A stretch of DNA of 64,000 bases. Origin: Zanthoxylum bungeanum (lineage: Eukaryota; Streptophyta; Magnoliopsida; Sapindales; Rutaceae). Below the pieces are notes generated by a model. It was not told where the DNA came from. It did no database searches and was given only the letters and a program-made list of their open reading frames with translations. The translations under genes were made by a program, and so were the position numbers. The stretch covers positions 248,001 through 312,000 of the forward strand of contig SKCR01038891.1 in NCBI GenBank assembly GCA_019454045.1. The letters are read 5' to 3'. This document shows positions 58,135-64,000 of the stretch, in pieces (position 1 is the stretch's first letter; every line of letters begins with the position of its first letter).

Positions 58135-58777
58135 TGTGGATGCTTACTTTCGCCCGAGGTCCACAATCGAGATTCAGTTTTAGAGGGCACTAGCGAACCT
58201 GCAAAATGAAGGTAGAATGAGCGAGGAGGTTACTGCCCACCGGTGTGGTGGGTGCCGTATGCACTCCGACGCTCAAGTCAGTAGTGAGAGTAGGACGAAA
58301 TAAGGAGATTAAGGCTAGTAGTTACCTCAATCTTAGTTTGTTAGCCGTGAGGGCAAGGTACGTTGGTGTGTAGAAGGTGGTAAGCTATGGAACTGAGTAA
58401 TGTTTTATACCCCTCCTTGTCACGATCCTATTTCTTTTATAAGTCCTCTGGTGTGGGTCATTTAATCCTTCTTCTGCCCGTTGGAATCTCGGTAACTGTT
58501 GACTTAATGGTGATGTTTAAGGCTCCTTCTCTGTAACTGTTGATTTATTAGGTACTGTTTACAAGTTTAGGCATTTTTCTGATAAGGTAATTGATGAGTC
58601 TGTGGGCCATCTTGATCTTGATCCATCAATGGTGATGGGCTTTGGGCTGGTACGGTCTTTCAGTCCGATATTGGTTTTATTAACTGAATTTGACAGTGGG
58701 CCTTGGATCTCTGGTGTCGCTGTTGGCCCTGAGGTGAAATGTTGGTTTTACCCTTGGGCCCAAATTTGACCCGTACA
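58135..58777 (-). repeat. 5' LTR of the Tat element (643 bp)
   Basis: The plus strand runs tgtggatgcttac...acccgtaca, equal in length to 34908-35550 with scattered substitutions. Confidence 0.93.
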
Positions 58778-60264
58778 ACAACCATAATTTTGTCTCAGTT
58801 TAACTTGCTCACTTCAATTCCCATAATAAGGACATCAAATATATATTTCACAAGGAATTGAATAGAATTATTAATTTCCTTCTCGTATACTCATGGTTCA
58901 TCAATATTCATGGTGAAGCCAAACAATTTGACTGCATCATCAAATCATATAGTCCAATTTCTCAATCCAGATATGGATCTATGCAGTTTATTATCTCTAC
59001 GGCTATCTAAAACAAGCCCTACAAGTTATTTCATAATATATGGTCTCCTCAATGAAACATTGATGATAGATGTCTAAACATCTATTTACCATATCTAATA
59101 GTCATAATAAACGGTTATAGCAAGTATTATCCAAATAGGCCGATAAGGACAAATCCCTTAGGTGGATTAATTGGTGACTATACTTGATAAGTTTATTTTG
59201 GATTTCATGGTTATAAATCATCTTCCAAAATTTGTTATCTAATATCATTTCTTCGTAGGTTCTAGGATCATCCTACGCCCGCTAGTAGGCAGGCATGCGC
59301 ATGAAGCGTATGCACATGCCGTGCACCCAATCTGCTATAGGTACTATTCATGTTGAGAGTTTCATTAAAATTACCAATTTTGCCACTTTCAAAACAACAT
59401 ATATTTTTAACATATATAACACATTCAAAAACTAGTCAAATAATTTTTAATCAATATTAAAACATAAATAAACATGTTTATATAAAAATATAAAAAAAAT
59501 AAAAAAAAAATAAAAAAAAAAAAACATTTAATGAATTTATGTGTTTTTACATCAAAATTCATCAATTTTTATCATGCTCATGTATTTTTAATCTTTAAAA
59601 AATATATCAATACATCAATAACAATTATTATCAACATGTGATCATGCACGGACACTAATATGCATAAAATATCGTAAAATATATTTTCATGACATTTTCA
59701 ACAATATTATCTAATAATATTATTTGAGCATAATAAACACAAGTAACTATTATTCCACCAACAAAAATATAAACAAATCTCAAAAATTAAAACATGAACA
59801 TAAACAAACTAATATACATATATATTTAAAAACCATAGAGATGATCATGACTCTGATAAAACTGAAAGCGGGGAAACGGTTCTCCCTTCCCACAGCTGTG
59901 GTCGTCGAACGAACCGTGCGGGAAAATCACGGAGGATCAAATCTGATCTTGATGGCTTTTAAATTTTTTTTCCTTTTTAACCTATTAAAAGAAACTTTTG
60001 TGAGTGTGTTTTTTTTTTTTTTTCGTGAAAGACTCTGACTAAACTGAAAGCGGGGAAACGATTCTCCCCAAGACTACGGTCGTCGAACGAACCGTGCGGG
60101 AAAATCACGGAGGTTCAAATCTTATCTTGATGGCTTTTATTTTTTTTTCTTTTTAACCAATTAAAAGAAACTTTTATGTGTGTGTAGTGCGTATATCTCT
60201 CGTGAACTTAATCCAAAAAGCGAATCATCTCCATTTGTCTCCAAGCGTATCCACAAATCGAATC
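58778..60264. other. Intergenic / retroelement-like AT-rich sequence
   Basis: Continues the sequence broken at 34907. No gene. Long A/T runs lie around 59480-59525. A 182-bp tandem duplication lies at 59849-60186. It may be leader sequence of the copia-like element to the right. Confidence 0.4.
59849..60186. repeat. Tandem duplication, 182-bp unit
   Basis: Units start at gactctgat (59849) and gactctgac (60031). Both hold gaaagcggggaaacg, gtcgtcgaacgaaccgtgcg and ggaaaatcacgg, with few differences. Confidence 0.9.
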
Positions 60265-62159
60265 TGTTGGACTAATATTTCGGTTTAAAATTTTAAGAGA
60301 CTTTCAAAGCTTGTGAAAACTTATTTCAAAACACTTTGTTTTGCTAGGTTGATATTCTATGGAAAAGAAAATAACTCAAGCTTGGAACTTTATGAAACAA
60401 CAATTTGTTTCACTTTGTTCTAAGTCTATTTGGCTTGAAAAATACAAAGAAAATAATTTTCTCTCTAATATTTTTGCCACGGCCAAATTTTACCACACTT
60501 AAGAATGGGATGATTTTTATTTTTATATCTAATATAAATATTACAACTTGAAATCAAAGGTAACAAGTCATTTTACCTTTTGTAGCAAGTCAATTTAAGC
60601 TACTTTAACTTGTGAAATAACTCCACAAGTTACCATTTAACTTGTTAAAGAAGATCAACATTAATATATTTTCAAGATATTTAATTTTTGGTTAATATTA
60701 ACTATTTAACATTAAATATAAAATCAAATATTTTATATTTAATTTATTTAAATAAAAATATCAACCAAATCAAATGCAAGCCATTGATACAAATATCTAA
60801 ATTGTTGGATTTAATTTGATTTTGACATTTGTCAACTTAACATGGTGACAAGTGTAAAGAAAAAGCATAACACTTGGCCAAATCAGTATTTTCCATGTGT
60901 AATAAAAAAATATCTTTATCACTAATATCCAAATATCAATGTTCTACATCTCTGACAATATCCCAACTTAAATCGTATTTGCAATATTTATAAATTACTG
61001 GAATATTTTTCGAATAAGCGGGTGCTAGCACGTCAACATCGTAAATATTTTACATTTTATCGATAAAGCACATAAATTACTTTAGAATCATATATCGAAT
61101 CAATTTAATTAATTCGTCAGTCATTCGGATAATGTGTGTGACCCCATAGGTTCTCCGTGAGTTCGACATGAATCGACGCGAATACTTTTGTATCACTTCG
61201 GTACAACTCGTTGCAACCAAAGTTCCTAATGATCATGAGTGACCTCTAGCAAGATGTGATAGCCCTCAAACAAGAAGAATGGAATATCGGATAAATCCAT
61301 ATAGTCATACTTACATGTAGTAAAGTCTCTCTATTATCGACTCACGATCGAGTACGGGCCATAAAATTGTCAAGCCCTTAACTCGATCAAGGATAAGAAA
61401 ATCAGTCATTTATGAGATTCACATATTTTTGAATGACGTGTGCTCCAGCCGAAGACTTAATCCCCATGTATGACACTCCTGCCTAGGATCTCCAGCTCCA
61501 GTATCTGAGCCAACAGATTCCTTCTTGATCATCACATGTCCTCATACATTAAAAACAAATCACCATCAAGCTTCTTTCACCAGGCGTAATTACCCCGGTG
61601 CTATATACACAAGTGAATGATGCATCTCAATATAGACGGCAGTCGTGATGTCTCAAGTCAAATGACTAATGATACACTAGTACAGATGTACGATGAACCA
61701 TTGACTGTGGATAATCGCTTACGTGATTTGTCGCGATTGGTCACGTTCAGCAACACGTTTCTCAAACACATTACCCATGTTCATGCTCTTATAACGTGAG
61801 ACTCGTCACCCAAATATCAATATCAAGTACTGATCCATGACATTATCGAAAACATACCAGTCATGCGATGTGATCATTCCTGATGACATCACCTCAACCG
61901 GGAACAGATTCAGACGTATTTAAATCGAAACTCAATACCCATATCTACAAGATTTTGTAGATAAAGTATCGACACATAATACTTCACTGGATCATATTTT
62001 GCATAATTATAAGATAAAAATTGAACTAATGTAAAATGTAATAGGATTGTCATTATATTAATTGGAAACTAATTTACTACTAATTAGAAAATTATATTTA
62101 CGTAAGGATAATACACTTGAATCGTACTATGCGATCGATTTTAGGGCATATCCCCAATA
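60265..62159 (-). repeat. Probable copia-type LTR (about 1.9 kb)
   Basis: The plus strand begins tgttgg (60265) and ends ccaata (62159), near-inverted termini like the copia LTR at 7935-10462. The outer end reads TATTGGGGATATGCCC on the minus strand. A TATA-like tatttata lies at 60985-60992. No partner LTR or coding region is present, so this is tentative. Confidence 0.4.
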
Positions 62160-62232
62160 TTAAATGCAAACCAAGACTGCCATCTCATTAATTAAACAAT
62201 CTAATTTTTTTAAAGATTATCGTTCATGGGTC

Positions 62233-63513
62233 CACTACAACAAAATAGACCTTTAGCGTCCAAACATTTAGCGTCGAAATTTTTTTCGACGCCAATAAAC
62301 TATTTAGCGTCGAAATTCGATTCGTCGCTAAAGGTTTATCTTTTAGTGTCGAAATAATTATTTGACGGCAAAGGATTGATGATTTAGCGTCGAATTTCTA
62401 TTTCGACGCTAAAGTTTAATTTTAATTTTTTGAATTCCCCATTAAAAAATTTGAATTTATCGACTAATAAATTCAAATTTAAATTTTGACATTTAGCGAC
62501 TAAATTTTCGACGCTAAAAGTCAAAAAATTTGACGCTAAAGGTTAATTTTAAAATTTTCGAATTCCCCTTAAAAAATTTGAATTTACCGCCTAATAAATT
62601 TAAATTTAAATTTTGACATTTAGCGACGAATATTCGACGCTAAAAGTCAAATATTTCGACGCTAAAGATCAAAATTTTGGCGGAAAAATTCCCGCTATTT
62701 GAGGATTTTTAGCGACGAAATCATTTTCGTCGCTAAAGGTTTTTTTTTTGCCTATAATTCATTTGCTCTTTCATTTCTTCTATTATCACTTTCTTCTCTC
62801 ATACTCTTATTTCCTCTATAAATTTATTTTTCCTTAAATGTTTTGTTTGTTTGTTTTGTATTTTATATTCACATCTAATATTTATTTATTTATTTTTGTA
62901 GGGGAATATGAAGATGAAGAAATGGTGAAAATGATGATAATGAAGAAAATGAAAGTGAAGATGGAAAATTGTATTTTATCATTGTATTTTATCATTTTAT
63001 ATTTTTTTGTTGTGATAAATTTTTAATTTTAGTTTTATATCAATAAAAATATCATTTTATATTTTATTATTGTGATAAAATTTGTAATTTTAGTTTTATA
63101 TCAATATAAATGTCATTATTATAAATTTTTAGTAACAAATTTGTAATAATTTTTATAACAAATTTAATTACTTTTGTAATGAAATTAGTTTGAGATTAAT
63201 TTGTAATAATAATATTCTTATACTTTTTAGCGTCGAAATATTCGACGCTAAAGGTAATAAAATGATATATATTTTTTAATATTATATCACATTTAGCGTC
63301 GAATATTTCGACGCTAAATGTCAACTTTTTGGCGTCGAAATTATTCGTCGCCAAATACATGTTTTAACGTCGAAATATTTTTGACGCAAAATATTGTACT
63401 TTAGCGTCGAAATTTTTTATTTCGACGCTAATTGTCTTTCTCGTCCAAGTTTTAACGTCGAAAATTAGCGTCGAAAATTTTCGACGCTAATAACCTTTAG
63501 CGTCAAAAATTTG

Positions 63514-63544
<31 letters not shown>

Positions 63545-63578
63545 TATATAATATATATATATATATATTATGTAGTAG
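62233..63578. mobile_element. CACTA-type non-autonomous element (about 1.35 kb)
   Basis: Starts cactacaacaaaatagacc, the typical CACTA end. The right end tatgtagtag (63578) is a decayed counterpart. Flanks gtc and gta match in 2 of 3. Subterminal regions hold many direct and inverted copies of tttagcgtcgaa / ttcgacgctaaa. A duplicated segment of about 125 bp lies at 62440-62690. No transposase was seen. A short acidic-codon stretch at 62900-62960 may be captured sequence. Confidence 0.7.
63507..63569. repeat. (TA)n microsatellite
   Basis: Almost uninterrupted ta repeats near the right end of the CACTA-type element. Confidence 0.95.
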
Positions 63579-64000
63579 GTATGTCGGATGATTATTAGAA
63601 GAAATCCTTATACATAACTTCTTAAATTAAAAATAATGTCATTTCCTGATAAATATAGGGTGCCAAAATTTTTTTTAATGCTTTTTAGAATTAAGATACC
63701 TCTACCTATAAATTCTCAACCAATAAAATAGTTATGTTTTAAATATGCAATAAATTTATATCATAAAGAATAGCTCATTTCAATTCTTTAAGAATATACA
63801 TTTCAATGCCAATGATGAAGAGCTCCATCTCTCATTTGGTAGGTCATATGTTGTTAAATCACCATAAAAGTTGTGCAATGATTTGGAATAGGATTAAGTA
63901 TGGGCATATAAAAGAAAAGTTACCAAAAAGATGAGAACTTATTCTAGGTTTGAATATGTAGTGATGCCCTAAGTTAATTCAAATATGACTTCTTTATTCA
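63579..64000. other. Intergenic to window end
   Basis: AT-rich, no frame or element end recognised. Confidence 0.4.

Larger units (their letters stand above)
34908..58777 (-). mobile_element. Tat-type Ty3/gypsy element, minus strand, with a nested Athila
   Basis: LTRs at 58135-58777 (5') and 34908-35550 (3') are both 643 bp and nearly identical. The flanks are acaat (34903-34907) and acaac (58778-58782), 4 of 5 matching. In element order: primer site, gag, protease, RT, RNase H, a second RNase H, integrase, an ORF in antisense with introns, its promoter region, a 159-bp tandem array, 3' LTR. Without the 12.5-kb Athila inserted in the array the element is about 11.4 kb. Dual RNase H plus an antisense ORF and 3' tandem repeats is the signature of the Tat lineage. 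Confidence 0.92.

Overview
The window reads as an intergenic-rich stretch of a flowering-plant (probably eudicot) nuclear chromosome. It is AT-rich, full of nested plant LTR retrotransposons, carries hAT- and CACTA-type miniature elements, and has one recognisable intron-containing host gene: a DUF3741/DUF4378 (TRM-type) gene on the minus strand at 28699-33097, with a 5' leader reaching about 34075. The species cannot be named from the sequence alone.

Layout, left to right. 1-1419: 3' end of a Ty3/gypsy element (plus) that sits inside an Athila-type element (minus, 1420-5215). That Athila is inserted in the integrase of a Ty1/copia element (minus, 5216-10462), which abuts a truncated Tat-type gypsy element (plus, 10463-17666). 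The Tat fragment carries an antisense extra ORF, itself split by a solo Athila LTR with a perfect 5-bp duplication (ccaat), an array of 140-bp repeats and a 3' LTR. 17855-25459: an hAT-like MITE split by a 7.2-kb internally deleted Athila element (minus, 17946-25177). 26926-27396: a second hAT-like MITE. 28.7-34.1 kb: the host gene. 34908-58777: a Tat element (minus) with equal 643-bp LTRs, gag-pol with a second RNase H, an antisense intron-containing ORF with its own promoter-like region, and a 159-bp repeat array. A full-length Athila (plus, 36180-48667, perfect target duplication aagtc) is inserted in that array. 58778-62159: a probable copia LTR fragment. 62233-63578: a CACTA-type miniature element.

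The main discovery candidate is that both Athila elements with an intact 3' half (17946-25177 and 36180-48667) carry, between pol and the 3' LTR, an intronless 217-codon reading frame of the LOG family (cytokinin riboside 5'-monophosphate phosphoribohydrolase). The copies are gap-free relative to each other, about three quarters identical in protein, and broken only by nonsense or missense changes. This suggests an Athila lineage that captured a plant hormone-activation gene as a cargo ORF and kept it through divergence.

A second candidate is the antisense ORF of the Tat elements. In two diverged elements the same arrangement lies just upstream of it: two E2F-consensus sites followed by a TATA box, pointing away from the retrotransposon's own transcription.

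Nearly all element genes carry in-frame stops or deletions, so these copies look inactive. LTR boundaries, primer-binding sites and target duplications were located by eye. Identity percentages and clade assignments are estimates.
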